This document shows positions 12,081-25,600 of a DNA stretch of 60,107 bases, piece by piece; the stretch's first letter is position 1; every line of letters starts with the position of its first letter. The notes below the pieces were generated by a model, which did not search any database, had not been told where the DNA came from, and saw nothing but the letters and a program-made list of their open reading frames with translations. A program made the translations under genes and the position numbers. Origin of the DNA: Lingula anatina (Eukaryota; Brachiopoda; Lingulata; Lingulida; Lingulidae); assembly GCF_001039355.2 (NCBI RefSeq), contig NW_019775855.1:5152-65258 (forward strand), in the 5' to 3' direction.

Positions 12081-12646
12081 GTGAGTTTAAGACAGCAATT
12101 TATTAAAAATTTTATAACCAGATATTAGCTAGTGTGCACTCAAATCATTTCTATACAGTAATCACATTTATATACTGATCCGACCTGGTACATCCTATAA
12201 TTGCAAGTTTCACTTCTGGATTCATCCTGTACTTCCTTGTTTCACTTCTGAATACTTCTTCATCCATTCATAATATTCTTAAAACCAACAATTTCTCAAC
12301 ATTTTGTAGTAATGAAAGACAATGGCTCATGTTTCATCGTTTTAAATTTAACTTAATTATGCCTTTACCAATGACAATTCGTACCAAATTTGCTTTTAAG
12401 AAATTTTAATTTCTTTAAAAAGAAAAGGATTTCAGGACCACCTGAATAAAATATGCCATGTCTTTCCCAAGGAACTAGTATGACTTTTCTAAAGACAGGT
12501 AAATGTACAAAGGGCTCATTCTTTTAATTAAGTGTTCAAGCAAAATTTCCCACTTACTTGTGGTGGTTTACAAAAGCCAGCAACACCTTCACCAGTGCCT
12601 CCTTGTTTCACACTGAGACATTATATTTTTCCAGAACTAAGACAAA

Positions 12647-15600
12647 ATGGCGACTGCTGCCATTCCACGGAATGAGATAGAAAACACAATGCGTATGGGG
12701 CTAATGATACATCGGTCACAAGATGTGCTTCAAGATGTCCTCAGTACACAGTTACTAACAACTTATCCAGGGTTGTTTGATCCATCAAATGGTGGCAAGT
12801 TGTTTGATATTTTAACTGACCAAAAGGCAAATCAAACTTTGTTACAGTTGAAAAAAATGAAAGTTTTGAATGCAAGCCAAATGAAGCTGCTATACCCTTC
12901 TGGGAATCCCTCTACAACTGTTACACTGAAGGACTTAGATGTGACTCTTACAGTAGTCTTGTTAAGAAATATCACAACACTAAATCCAAAGGGCAGTTGG
13001 GAGAATCCACCAACAAGTGACACGTCTATGGAAGCCCAGATTGGCAGAGTGAAGAAATACCGTAACAAATTTTCCCATGGGGGCGCCAGTCTCACAGATG
13101 CTGCATTTCAGACCCAGTTTACAGAATTGAAAGCTTTGTTGTTATCATTGTCCACAATCTACAGCAGTGATGACTATGACAAGTTGCTTACTGATCCATT
13201 GCATGCAGCAGGTATGAAATGTTTAACAGATAACGAGTATACAATGAAGAATAGTGAGAGAAACTGCTCTTTTTGGCTAAGAGGGACTGTGCTCTATTAT
13301 ACTGACTGTCCACAGCATATAAATAAAGACAACTTTTAGTTTAAAGTCATCAGTGTACTTTGAAGAAATGTGCACAATGAGAGGAACTATTCTTCACAGT
13401 ACACTTGGGATTGTGCTCTGCTGCATGTTCCCCAAGGTATGAACTTAAAGAAGGATATTTAAGTTGAGAAATAAGTACAAAATTCATTTCCCCAGACGTC
13501 CGTTTTAAAATATGAAATCTACCTTTCAGACCTCTACCCCAATACTTAAATTATGTAAAATTAAAATTTCAATATAATCTTTTTTTTTATGTACAGACAC
13601 AGATGTGTCTGTACATATAGCCGTCACCTGCGTCTGTCGTCGCCGTTGCCGTTGCCGTTGGCGTGCACTTTTACCGTAAACACGATAAGTGGAAAACGGT
13701 TTTACGTTTTGACTTGAAACTTACAGAACTGATGAATATTCATAATATTCAGGTCAAGTTCGAAAATCAGCATGATCGGGCCATTTTTAGGGAAGTTATG
13801 CTGTTTTTTCACTTTTTTCAGCATATATGCAACACCGTAAACACGGTAAGTGGAAAACCGTTTTACCTTTTGGTTTGAAACTTACAGAACTGATGAATTT
13901 GTATAATACGCAGGTCAAGTTCGAAAATCAGCATGATCAGGCCATTTTTAGGGAAGTTATGCTGTTTTTTCACTTTTTTCAGCATATATGCAACACCGTA
14001 AACACGATAAGTGGAAAACCGTTTTACCTTTTGGTTTGAAACTTACAGAACTGATGAATTTGTATAATACGCAGGNAAAATTGACAAAATGACCTATTTT
14101 GCATCATTATTTTCTGTTTTTTGTCTGTACATTTGACAGCTTTGCTGCCTTGTTTTGCATGAAGGTTAAGATCTTTCTTGCATGTTTATTTTTAATTTCA
14201 GAAGCACCTTGTGAGCTCATCTCTACTAACCTTCCAAGTAGAACTCCAGAGCTGAAGGGACGAGTGGACCTGGTGCAGAAAATACTGCAGCATGTTGAAA
14301 ATGACACAAAACTCATTCTCCTGACTGGCATGGGGGGCATAGGTAAAACAAGCATAGCTGTTGAGGTTGGACATCACAGAAAATATGTCAGAAAAGATGT
14401 CTTGCATATTGATATGAGAAAAGTTGTAAATCTTGATTCTGTTAAATTATCACTTGTGCAGCAGTATCACCCAAATCAGTTTTTGAAAGATATTTACAGT
14501 GATTATCAGAACAAATTTACACAAACTATGTCTAATTTAGCAACAGACACTCTCCTTATCCTTGATAATAATGACAGTGTTTTGAATTCACACCAGCAAG
14601 AGTTTCTGCAGTTACTAGAGGAAGTCATGAATTCATCAAAACATATCACTCTTTTATGCACCAGTCGTGAATCCTTCAGTCTTCCGTCACAAACCACAGT
14701 TACTATAGACATCCCTCCTCTTGGTAAAACATCTTCAAGTGAAGTCCTTTGGGGGGAAAATACGATCAGCCCCACAGATACTGAGACAGAAGCTTTAGGT
14801 GAAATATCAGAGAAATGTGGCCACAATCCCCTTGCACTAAAATTAGCAGCTACCCAGATCAAGCTCAAAACAGTACAAAAAGTGTTTGAGAAAATGAAAC
14901 GCATAAAGGTCCTCCCCTCTCTTCAGTTACCTAACATTCCTGCATCACAAGGTATGCTTACCTGCTTAGAGATGTCTTACGAAACACTGAATGACACAGA
15001 GAAAAAGGTGTTTAGGGGACTGCATATATTTCCTGTTGCATTCCATTCAAAAGAAGTCTCAGAGATTTTGGAGATGGATGAGGATGAATGTGAATCTGTC
15101 CTTGACAATCTTAGTGCTAAATCACTCTTGAGTTTGGTCCAAAATACCTATGATCTGCATCCTTTGGTGAAGGAGTATGCAGAGTTTCTTGCACAAACTG
15201 ACAGCAATGAAATCTCTCACACACGAAAGAAATACTGTGATTATTACATAAGGCTTATGCTCCAGCTATACATTGTGGATACAGTTGAAGCTTCACTTTT
15301 TGAAAATATGTCAAAACTGGTGCCCCATTTACACATGACTGCCACATTGCTTAAAATGGAACTCTGCACTTCTAACATACAACAGAAAAAAATCAAAATC
15401 AATATCCTACAAGAGATTGCAAATACGTTCCATTTTCTATTTCTGAATGAAGAAGCTCTTTCGATTTTTCAGTCAGTCGAGGTAGAAATGCACACAAAAT
15501 TTGAAGGTCAACCAACTGAAAAAGCAGAATTGCAAAACAATATTGGCTGTGTACTGCATGCCATGGGTAGGTACAAAGAGGCAATTGAATATTACAAAAA

Positions 15601-17626
15601 ATGCCTGGAAGTGAGGGAAGAGCTTCTAGGTCCCAAACACCCTTATACTGCTACCTCATACAACAATATAGGTGTTGTACTGCAAACCATGGGAAAGTAT
15701 AAAGAGGCCCTTGACTATCATAAAAAATCTCTGAAAGTAAGGGAAGAGCTCCTAGGTCCCAAACACCCTGATACTGCTAACTCATACAACAATATTGGTG
15801 CTTTACTTTTAGACAAGGGAAAGTACAAAGAGGCACATGATTATTATAAAAAATGTCTGGAAATAAGGGAAGAGCTCTTAGGTATAAATCACTCTGACAC
15901 AGCTACCTCATACAACAATATTGGTAGAGTACAACAAAGCATGGGGAAGTACAAAGAGGCACTCGACTACCATAAAAAATGTCTAGAAGTAAGAGAAGCG
16001 CTTCTTGGTCCCAAACACCCTGAAACTGCTACCACATACGGCCATATTGGTTGTGCATTAAAAGCCATGGGTAAATACGAAGAGGCACTTGACTATCAAA
16101 AAAAATGTCTGAAAGTAAGGGAAGAGCTTCTTGGTCCCAAACACCCTGATACTGCTTCCTCATACAACAGTATTGGTGATGCATTGCAAACCATGGGTAA
16201 GTACAAAGAGGCCCTTGACTATCAAAAAAAATGTCTGGAAGTAAGGGAAGAGCTTCTAGGTCCCAAACACCCTGATACTGCTTCCTCATACAACAATATT
16301 GGTGATGCATTGCAAACCATGGGTAAGTACAAAGAGGCCCTTGACTACCAAAAAAAATGTCTGAAAGTAAGAGAAGAACTTGATGGTTCCAAACACCCTG
16401 ATACTGCTACCTCATACAACAATATTGCTTGTATGCTGACAGACATGGGTGAGTACAAAGAGGCCCTTGACTATCATAAAACATGTCTGAAAGTAAGAGA
16501 AGAGCTTCTTGGTTCCAAACACCCTGATACTGCTACCTCATACGACAATATTGCTTGTACACTGAAAACCATGGGTAAGTTCAAAGAGGCCCTTGACTAT
16601 CATAAAAAATGTCTGGAAATAAGAGAAGAGCTTCTTGGTACGAAACACCCTCATACTGCTGTGTCATACAATAACATTGGCTATATGCTTAATGCCATGG
16701 GTAAGTACCAAGAGTCACTTGACAATTTCAAAAAATGCCTGGAAGTGAAAGAAGAGCTGCTAGGTCCCAAACACCCCGATACTGCTACCACATACAACAA
16801 TGTTGGTAATGTATTGCAAGGCATGGGTAAGTACAAAGAATCACTTGACTATTTTAAAAAAAGCAAAGAAGTGATGGAACTTGAACTAGGCCCCAAACAC
16901 CTAAACACTATTCCTGTATATAACAATATTGGTTATTCACTTCAAGCCATGGGAAAGTACAAAGAGTCACTTGACAATTTCAAAATATGCCTAGAAGTGA
17001 GAGAAGAGCTACAAGGTACCAAACACCCTGATACTGCTGTTTCGTACAACAATATTGGTAATGTATTGAGTGACATGGGTGAGTACAAAGAGGCACTTGA
17101 CTATTTCAAAAAAAGCAAAGAAGTGATGGAAGATGTGCTATCCCCCAAACACCCTACTACTGCCCAAGTATATGGCAATATTGGTAATGTACTTAAAGCC
17201 ATGGGTGACTACGAAAGAGCACTTCCATATTTAAAAAGATGCCTCAAATTGAAAAAGGAGCTGCTAGGTCCCAAACACCCTGATACTGCTACCTCATACA
17301 ACAATATTGGTATGACACTAAAAGACATGGGGAAGTTCAAAGAGGCACTTGACTATTATAAAAAAAGCGAAGAAGTGATGGAAGAGGTGCTAGGACCCAA
17401 ACACCCTAATACTGCCCAATTATATGGCAATATTGGTTACTTATTACAAATCATGGGTGACTACAAAGGAGCACTTCCATATTTAAAAAGATGCCATAAA
17501 CTGAGAAAAGAGATCCTAGGTCCCAAACACCCTAATACCGATATGGTATGTAAAGTAATTGTTAGTTTACTTGAAAAAATGGGGCAGTTCAAAGAGGCAG
17601 TAGAATATGTTAAAAAACATCAGTGA
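12647..17626 (+). CDS. HEPN - NB-ARC - TPR protein (NLR-like), gene 1
   Basis: Two coding exons, 12647-13211 and 14202-17626, join G|AA in phase to give 1329 aa. Residues 1-188 form a DZIP3-type HEPN domain with the ribonuclease signature RNKFSH (R139, N140, H144; RX4H). A STAND NTPase follows: P-loop GMGGIGKTS at about 231, Walker B LLILDN at about 306, TLLCTSR sensor, GLPL-like CGHNPLALKL at about 394 and an MHD-like LHPLVKEYA at about 507. From about 631 there are 16 full 42-residue kinesin-light-chain-type TPRs (pattern YNNIG...MGKYKEALDYHKKCLEVREELLGPKHPDTA) plus a partial one. Such proteins are thought to act as cytosolic sensors that oligomerise when the repeats bind a ligand; here the output would be the HEPN domain, known in this fold for RNA cleavage. 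Both are inference. Exon 1 read through the donor runs on to a stop at 13339. Paralogue at 22609-26641. Confidence 0.9.
13322..13327 (+). promoter_or_regulatory. Intronic AATAAA, possible HEPN-only isoform
   Basis: An AATAAA sits at the end of the readthrough ORF of exon 1, and the same signal is kept in gene 2 (about 23283). If used, it would end a transcript coding for a 230-residue HEPN-only protein. Conservation between paralogues could simply reflect recent duplication. Confidence 0.3.
13588..14150 (+). mobile_element. Insertion with 161-bp satellite units in intron 1
   Basis: Gene 2 lacks this block, so it inserted into unit 1 or was lost from unit 2. It opens with the palindrome ATGTACAGACACAG...TGTCTGTACAT and has the mirror TGTCTGTACAT near its right end (about 14122). 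Inside are about 2.5 units of 161 bp (CACGATAAGTGGAAAAC at 13681, again at 13842 and 14003). An N at 14076 marks an unresolved join in the array. An inverted relative is at about 48370-48780, and its other end at about 41130-41190. No protein is encoded; the two short ORFs at 13663 and 13827 are reading frames through the repeat unit. Confidence 0.65.
14076..14076. other. Single N, assembly gap placeholder
   Basis: One N falls inside the 161-bp satellite in intron 1 of NLR gene 1. The copy number of the array is therefore not reliable. The coding exon starts at 14202 and is unaffected. Confidence 0.9.
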
Positions 17627-18195
17627 AATGAGTAAGGAAAGAGAGTCTAGCATCTAAACATTCTTAAAGGGCTACCTGATACAACAATACCAGGGAAGTA
17701 CTGGAATAAATGGGTGAATAAAAAAAAAGCTTGCATATAAAAATAAATGGAAGAAAATTAGAGAATAGGTGTTATACTGCAAATACCCTTTTTTACTGAC
17801 TCATAATAATGTTGGTTGTGTACTGCAAGCTTTGAATGCTTAAAAAATGGACACGTTCTGTAATGTAACTCTTCAAAACACATGAAACTGTAATTTAAAG
17901 TGTTACTCAACACAATGGGAAAAATTTATTATTCTACAAGGGGGTTGAACTTTCAAGACAGATGTATGTTGAATATGTTGAAAATGCCGGCATTTAGTCT
18001 CTTTTACATGCAGTACACTTCAAATATGTAACTACACATTTTAACTTTCTTCACCCCAATTGTGCCCATGAAATAAAGCCTAGCTAGGTGCTAAGCTTAT
18101 ATACTTATGCCAAAATTTGTTCTGCGTTTTGGCAGTCTTCATCTATTAATCCATATTTATCTTCTACAAGAATATATCCATATACCAAACTTCTC

Positions 18196-18197
<2 letters not shown>

Positions 18198-18250
<53 letters not shown>
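18198..18250. repeat. (TA)n microsatellite
   Basis: A pure TA run of about 53 bases that is absent at the matching place in unit 2. It creates the IYIYIY reading frames. Confidence 0.95.
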
Positions 18251-18253
<3 letters not shown>

Positions 18254-18494
18254 CTTACTTCTTCAGAAAATATCTCTGTAGTCCTTAATTCTCTATGTTT
18301 CTATATATTCTTAACCTCTTTTGAAATTTATCTGTAGTCTTAACTTCTACGAGAATTCCTCCCGAAAATCTCAAGGATATGTATACTGTGGAGAACAACT
18401 AGATAGTGTATTTTATTCTTTGTTTGAGCACAGCCATAATAACTACATAATTGAGTGGGTGCATGGCTAACTCATATCCCCCCCCCCCCCAAAG

Positions 18495-18719
18495 GACTTA
18501 TTAATCATACTTAAAAATGATCAGACACAGGCCGAAATATTTTCCATACCTTTAGCTTACTGCCAACCTGGTCAAAGGCCTTCATCAGACTGATGTGAGT
18601 AGATGTTACACTCACTGGTTAAACTAACGGTGAAGAAAATATTTCAGCTTGTGTCCGATAATTTTTATGTATGATCCAACCAGTAAACTAATGAACATTT
18701 TTGCTGACTTATTAATCAT
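18495..18719. mobile_element. Insertion flanked by 14-bp direct repeat
   Basis: GACTTATTAATCAT occurs at 18495-18508 and again at 18706-18719; the matching site in unit 2 (about 27528) has one related copy and no insert. The 197-bp insert has long imperfect inverted arms (GATCAGACACAGGCCGAAATATTTTCC near the left, matching the complement near 18630-18665) and an interior GGTCAAAGGCCTTCATCAGAC. A 14-bp duplication points to target-primed reverse transcription or a retro-like mechanism, yet the arms look like a hairpin element. Not assigned to a family. Confidence 0.7.
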
Positions 18720-21358
18720 TTTGTGTGTGTAAATATGGAACATATAACAATGTGAATGTGGTGCTAAATATAAGATTTTTGTCTTTATAATATTAAAATG
18801 ATTTTATTTCTGTATAATTAGTAAGAGTTTACACCTAAGTGTCACTGTGTGTGGATATAAAATAGCAGAAAACTTGAATAATCATAGTTATGATAGTTAT
18901 AATTCACTGTTTACTTCTGCAACCAGTCCCATCTTAAAAGTGTACACTATATGCCCCTACATGTGAGATTGTAGAATAAAAACAACAGGATATTGATCTG
19001 AGCCCACACTGGACTTCAACTGTTGAGAACCAGAGTGGAAACACAAACACCATAGACTGAAAACACTATGTATTAATAAGAGGTCACTTTATCAGTGGGA
19101 TAATTCTGGTAGTTCATTAACTGATAATTTAACTATTGAGTGGTGGTTTAACAAAGGTTTTTATGTTTTAATGAAGCCGGGGGAGCTCAGGGGGAGAGGG
19201 GAGGGTGTCAAAAGAACCACACTTTGTGCCAGGATTTTCTTTCATAACTGAAGAGTTGAAATGTATTTTTGTTTGTATATTTGATGGTAAACTTTATTGT
19301 TAGAACTTCATGTTGGAGAGTGTTAAATGTGAGTTTGTATCTACACATGCATACATTTACACATTTATTTGGTTAAATAATAAATATCATTTGGGTGATC
19401 AAATGTCTATATTAATGGTATATTCAAATCAATAGGAAATAGTTTTCAGTGTTTCCTTAATTATATATTTAGCCTTGCTGAAACTGAAGCAACTAATGGT
19501 ATTAATAATTATTATCTACTTTATTTAATGTTGCATAGTTTTCATACTGAGATATCTGTGTATTTATTCATATCTGCTACGTGTAAGAGAACTTAACCTG
19601 CTTAATAAGTAATAAGAAATAAAGTGAAATGACACTGGTGTGCATCAGTATACAAAGCTTGTCCATTAAATTTGGAATGCCCCATATTCAGTGTATGGTC
19701 ATCAAATGCAGGTTACAAATATTAACTTTATCTATTTGGGGATAGTTATTGCCATTGATTTGTTTTTAAAAATTATGATGAGTATTATTTCATTTTTAAA
19801 AAATGAATGTATATAAATTCATATACATATATTTTATTTACTCAACATATGTACTGTAATCATTTCATATTTAGAAGTGGAAATAACTATATTTACTACC
19901 AATAATCATTATTCTATATTTTTAGAAATTTAGTATTGACAGTCAATCATATTAGTTATGAACTTATAATGTTATGGACACTGTCAGACCAGATGGATAA
20001 GTACCAGTTTTTAACATTTCAATTATATTAAACTTAAAAATGAAATAAATGGGGTTCATAACAAATTAAAAGAATATTTATTCTCAGTCAAAAGAATTTA
20101 CTTGAACCTCATTATTACCAGTCCCAAAGGCTTACTATCTGTCTGATACTGAAGGACTGACAGTTTTACCATACCATGAACATCTTATTCTTAATCTGGG
20201 CATTACTTATGTACAACATACATACCACCTACCACAAGATTTCTAATGTAACAATTTCTCAAATGCAAATGGTTAAGTGACACTTTTAATGGAGGTGAAA
20301 TTTATGTAATAAATGTTGCTTTGAAAAGTATACCAACTTTTTCTCTTGATTCAAAAGATGTAAATTTTGCTTGAAACTAAGTTGACGTGAAGATGCTATT
20401 TTTCTGATATTTCTAGTTGGAATTAAACTGCTGAAATACAGTGCAATTTATAATCTTTTTTAATCCCTGTCTAGAGCCATAGGCTGCCACCTTAATTCAG
20501 TATCAAGATCAAAAATTTCTTTTAAAAACATTGAGAATAATTAAGAGTACTCAAATCACTCCCAGTTTCTTATAGCAATGAGAAATACAAACAGCTTTAA
20601 AGCCAAACAGTAACAAGAAATATGCCCTGCTCCTGTTCCAGCTGGTCCAAACAGAAGTAGGTGATTGGAATATGCAGATATACTAATGCCTTTATACATA
20701 AATATACAAGCGTGAAAAGATATAGCTTAATATGCACTTTGTTATAATATACAACAGTCTGACCAGTATCAAATTAACCAGCAGCCAAAATGCATCATCA
20801 TAGGAACTGGGCTCAATTTAAAGCGAACACTATATCTACAAAGTTTATTTAACCTGTAATAATATTAGCCAGACAGGAACTTTATCTTAATGTAAACTAA
20901 CTTAACTGAATTTATTTTATGTCAACATCATAATTCTAAAAGAAATAAAGCCAGCCTTGGGAAAGTTTTACTAAATAAATAAATATATTTATTTGATGTC
21001 TTAAATCTAATTATGTTTGATAGATATTCAAGGGATGTGCCTTTTATTTGAATGCTCTTCTATAACAAGTTAGTATCAAAAGCCAATGACAGGTTGAGAA
21101 AGACTAGTAACATGTCAGAACAAGGCTTTACCATTACTGATAAAAAAATCTGACAGAGACGACACACTTGACAAACTTTGAAAGAAAAGACAAGTTGGAC
21201 ACTGGCCTGTTATTTTGTGGTAGAGCCGAAGTTGGTTTTTACCATTCTACCAGTAATGTCACACACTTTTTGACTTAAAAAAGGGATCAAAACCAAGCAA
21301 CAATAACACGAGTACATATCTGTGTGATTTACTTCTAAAACCATCAACCAGAACTCAC

Positions 21359-21533
21359 CATTGCCTTCCTTCGTTATAGTATTCAGTAGAGGCAGTATGG
21401 TCTGTGGTCCTTGCTGAGACATGGGTCCATGGGAATACTTCTTCAGGGGAGGACGATGAAAATTCCACAGTTTCATGGTGCCCATGTGTGTCAGGAAAAA
21501 TGGCTGCTGGAGTTCACAAGCTGGAGTGGAATG
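21359..21533 (-). pseudogene. TAF1: Decayed TAF1 exon, unit 2
   Basis: This is the second copy of TAF1 exon A (11579-11406). It keeps the acceptor and donor but is 175 bases long, one more than the 174 of the unit 1 copy, because of an extra base just before the donor. The frame at the donor is therefore shifted. It also carries changes such as [11 protein letters not shown] for [11 protein letters not shown]. No exon B follows. It travelled with the segmental duplication. Confidence 0.8.
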
Positions 21534-21959
21534 CTAAAAAGACAAGTGACTTTTTTAAGTTGATCCCCAGGATTCTTTTTTCCTCTTTAATGTAGCAAAA
21601 ATCTCCAAAACAAGTACCATAGACAACAAATCAACACTGCTGACCTACTTAGCACTGTAACATAAATTGCAGTCAAATTAATAATAAGAGCACCATGACC
21701 TAACATATCCTCCTTGGCCTGTGATAAATAACCAATCTCCACTTAACTGCGTCATTACTGATAACAACAAGGTGACATTTCTGTGTCCAATAGTTTAAAT
21801 TGATGATGATACAATATTGAAAATTTTCCAAGGAAGGAAAGGTTGATTAGAAGTTGACTTTGTCTTTGTCTACCAATTCAAAGTTAGATTTTGCATAATT
21901 TTGTGGCTAAATCTTTTCTTTAGATAAAAAAAAGTTCTTTTTAACTGTGAACACCGTAT

Positions 21960-22041
21960 GTCACATGACAACCTTACATCAGGTGACAGAGGCGTATAGT
22001 TCTCATTCGCCCCAGCAAGGTTTTTCTTTATCCATTTCAAG
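21960..22041 (+). other. Non-coding first exon, NLR gene 2
   Basis: Same conserved block as at 12000-12080, ending TCCATTTCAAG|GTGAGT at 22041. The acceptor before the coding exon ends at 22596 (TTTTTCCAG). Confidence 0.6.
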
Positions 22042-22608
22042 GTGAGTTTAAGACAGCAATTTATTTAAAATTTTATCACCAGATATTAGCTAGTGTGCAC
22101 TCAAATCATTTCTATACAGTAATCACATTTATATACGAATCCAACTTGGTACATTCTATACTTGATAGTTTCACTTCTGGATTCATCCTGTACTTCCTTG
22201 TTTCACTTCTGAATACTTTTTTATCTATTCATAATATTCTTAAAACCAACATTTTCTCAACATTTTGTAGTAATGAAAGACAACATGACTCATGTTTCAT
22301 CGTTTTAAATTAACTTAATTATGCCTTTACCAATGACAATTCGTACCAAATTTGCTTTTAAGATTTCTTTAAAAAGAAAAGGATTTCAGGACCACCTAAA
22401 TAAAATATGCCATGTCTCTCCCAAAGAACTATATTAAGTATGACTTTTCTAAAGAAGAGAATAAATGAGCAAAGGGTTTCCTTTTTTAATTAAGTGTTCA
22501 AGCAAAATTTCCCACTTACTTGTGGTGGTTTACAAAAGCCAGCAACACCTTTACCAGTGCCTCCTTGTTTCACACTGAGACATTATATTTTTCCAGAACC
22601 AAGACAAA

Positions 22609-25600
22609 ATGGCGACTGCTGCCATTCCACAGAATGAGATAGAAAACACAATGCGTATGGGGCTAATGATACATCGGTCACAAGATGTGCTTCAAGATGT
22701 CCTCAGTACACAGTTACAAACAACTTATCCAGGGTTGTTTGATCCGTCAAATGGTGGCAAGTTGTTTGACATTTTAACTGACCAAAAGGCAAATCAAACT
22801 TTGCTACAGTTGAAAAAAATGAAAGTTTTGAATGCAAGCCAAATGAAGCTTCTATACCCTTCTGGGAATCCCTCTACAACTGTTACACTGAAGGCCTTAG
22901 ATGTGACTCTTACAGTAGTCTTGTTAAGAAATATCACAACACTAAACCCAAAGGGCAGTTGGGAGAATCCACCGACAAGTGACATGTCCATGGAAGCCCA
23001 GATTGGCAGAGTAAAGAAATACCGCAACAAAATTTCCCATGGGGGCGCCAGTCTCACAGATGCTGCATTTCAGACACAGTTTAAAGAATTGAAAGCTTTG
23101 TTGTTATCACTGTCCACAATCTACACCAGTGATGACTATGACAAGTTGCTTACAGATCCATTGCATGCAGCAGGTATGACATATTTAACAGATAACAAGT
23201 GTACTGTGAAGAATAGTGAGAGAAACTGCTCTTTTTGGCTAATAGGGACTGTGCTCTATTATACTGACTGTCCACCAGCATATAAATAAAGACAACTTTT
23301 AGTTTAAAGTCACGAGTGTACTTTGAAGAAATGTGCACAATGAGAGGAACTATTCTTCATAGTACACTTGGGATTGTGCTCTGCTGCATGTTCCCCAAGG
23401 TATAAACTTAAAGAAGGATATTGAAGTTGAGAAATAAGTACAAAATTCACTTCCCCAGACATCCGTTTTATAATATCAAATCTACCTTTCAGACCTCTAA
23501 CCCAATACTAAAATTAAGTTAAATTATAATTTTAATATAATCTTTTTTTTTTTTTGCATGAAAGTTAAGATTTTTCTTGCATGTTTACTTTTAATTTCAG
23601 AAGCACCTTGTGAGCTCATCTCTACTAACCTTCCAAACAGAAATCCAGAGCTGAAGGGACGAGTGGACCTGGTGCAGAAAATACTGCAGCATGTTGAAAA
23701 TGACACAAAACTCATTCTCCTGACTGGCATGGGGGGCATAGGTAAAACAAGCATAGTTGTTGAGGTTGGACATCACAGAAATGATGTCAGAAAAGATGTC
23801 TTGTATATTGATATGAGAAAAGTTGTAAATCTTGATTCTGTTAAATTATCACTTGTGCAGCATTTTCACCCAAATCAGTTTTTGAAAGATATTTACAGCG
23901 ATTATCAGAACAAATTCACACAAACTATGTCTAATTTAGCAACAGACACTCTCCTTATCCTTGATAATAATGACAGCATTTTGAGTTCACGCCAGCAAGA
24001 GTTTCTACAGTTACTAGAGGAAGTCCTGAATTCATCAAAACACATCACTCTTTTATGCACCAGTCGTGAATCCTTCAGTCTTCTGTCACAAACCACAGTT
24101 ACTATAGACATCCCTCCTCTTGATAAAACATCTTCACGGGAAGTCCTTTGGGAGGGATATACAATCAGCCCCACGGATAGTGAGACAGAAGCTTTAGGTG
24201 AAATATCAGAGAGATGTGGCCACAATCCCCTTGCATTAAAATTAGCAGCTACCCAGATCAAGCTCAAAACAGTACATAAAGTGTTAGAGAAAATGAAACG
24301 CACAAAGGTCCTCCCCTCTCTTCAGTTACCTAACATTCCAGCCTCCCAAGGTATGCTTACCTGCCTAGAGATGTCTTACGAAACACTGAATGACACAGAG
24401 AAAAGGGTGTTTAGGGGACTGCATATATTTCCTGTTGCATTCAATTCAGAAGAAGTCTCAGAGATTTTGGAGATGGATGAGGATGAATGTGAATCTGTCC
24501 TTGACAGTCTTAGCAATAAGTCACTTTTGAATTTGGTCCAAAATACCTATGATTTGCATCCTTTGGTGAAGGAGCATGCAGAGTTTCTTGCACAAACTGA
24601 CAGCAATGAAATCACTCACACACAAAAGAAATACTGTGATTATTACATATGGTGTATGCGCCAGCTATACATTGTGCATAATATTAAAGCTTCACTTTTT
24701 GAAAATATGTCAAAACTAGTGCCCCATTTACATATGACTGCCACCTTGCTTAAAATGGAACTCTGCACTTCTGACATACAGCAGAATAAACAAAATCTCT
24801 ATAACCTACAATTGATTGCAAATACATTCAGTGTTCTATATCTATATCAAGAAGCTCTATCAATTTTTCAGTCAATTGAGAGAGAATTAAACATAAATTT
24901 TGAAGGTCAAACAATTGAAGAAGCAGACATACGCAACGATATTGGTTGTGTACTGAGAAACATGGGTAAGTACAAAGAGGCACTTGGCTATCATAAAAAA
25001 TCCCTAGAGGTAAAGGAGGAGGTCCTAGGTCTCAAACACCCTGACACTGCTACCTCAAACAACAATATTGGTATTGTACTACAAGCCATGGGTGAGTACA
25101 AACAGGCATATGACTATCACAAAAAATGCCTGGAGGTAAGGGAAGAGGTCTTAGGTCTCAAACACCCTGATACTGCTATATCATACAACAATATTGGTGC
25201 AGTACTAGGTGCCATGGTTGAGTACAAAGAGGCACTTTACTATCACAAAAAATGCCTGGAGGTAAACAAGGAGTTCCTAGGTCTCAACCACCCTGATACT
25301 GCTACCTCATACAGCAATATTGGTATTGTACTGGGAAACATGGGTATGTACATGTACAAAGAGGCACTTGACTATCATAAAAAATGCTTGGAGGTAAGGG
25401 AAGAGTCCCTAGGTCCTAAACATCCTGAAACAGCTAAATCACACTACAATATTGGTGAAATACTACAACACATGGGTGAGTACAAAGAGGCACTTGACTA
25501 TCTTAAAAATTGCCTGCAGGTAGAGGAAGAGGTCCTAGGTCTTAAACATCCTGACACAGCTAAATCATACAGAAGTATTGGTGGAATACTACAAGACATG

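Larger units (their letters stand above)
17627..21358. other. 3' flank of NLR gene 1
   Basis: No gene is supported in this 3.7 kb of AT-rich DNA. AATAAA signals at about 17704 and 18071 are candidates for 3' end formation. The stretch aligns with 26642-30453 downstream of gene 2. Differences include a (TA)n run at about 18198-18250 and an inserted element at 18509-18705, both only in this copy. Confidence 0.6.

Noticed and set aside
12832-13095. Minus-strand ORF opposite the HEPN exon (and 22794-23057 opposite gene 2)
   Set aside because: It is the antisense shadow of a well supported coding exon and shows no domain of its own.
13663-14039. Two nearly identical short ORFs upstream of the NB-ARC exon
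   Set aside because: They are frames through the 161-bp satellite units inside an intron, not a gene.
14099-14201. ORF start at 14099 as the true start of the NB-ARC protein
   Set aside because: The first 34 codons lie upstream of a strong acceptor (TTTTTAATTTCAG at 14201), include element sequence absent from gene 2, and the splice from exon 1 keeps the frame.
16029-16310. Repeated minus-strand ORF (MHHQYCCMRKQYQG pattern), also at 25686-25871
   Set aside because: It is the antisense reading of the TPR repeats; the periodicity comes from the sense repeats.
18520-18705. Hammerhead ribozyme because of CTGATGA on the minus strand
   Set aside because: The GAAA box and closing stems expected right after the CTGATGA core are not in place.
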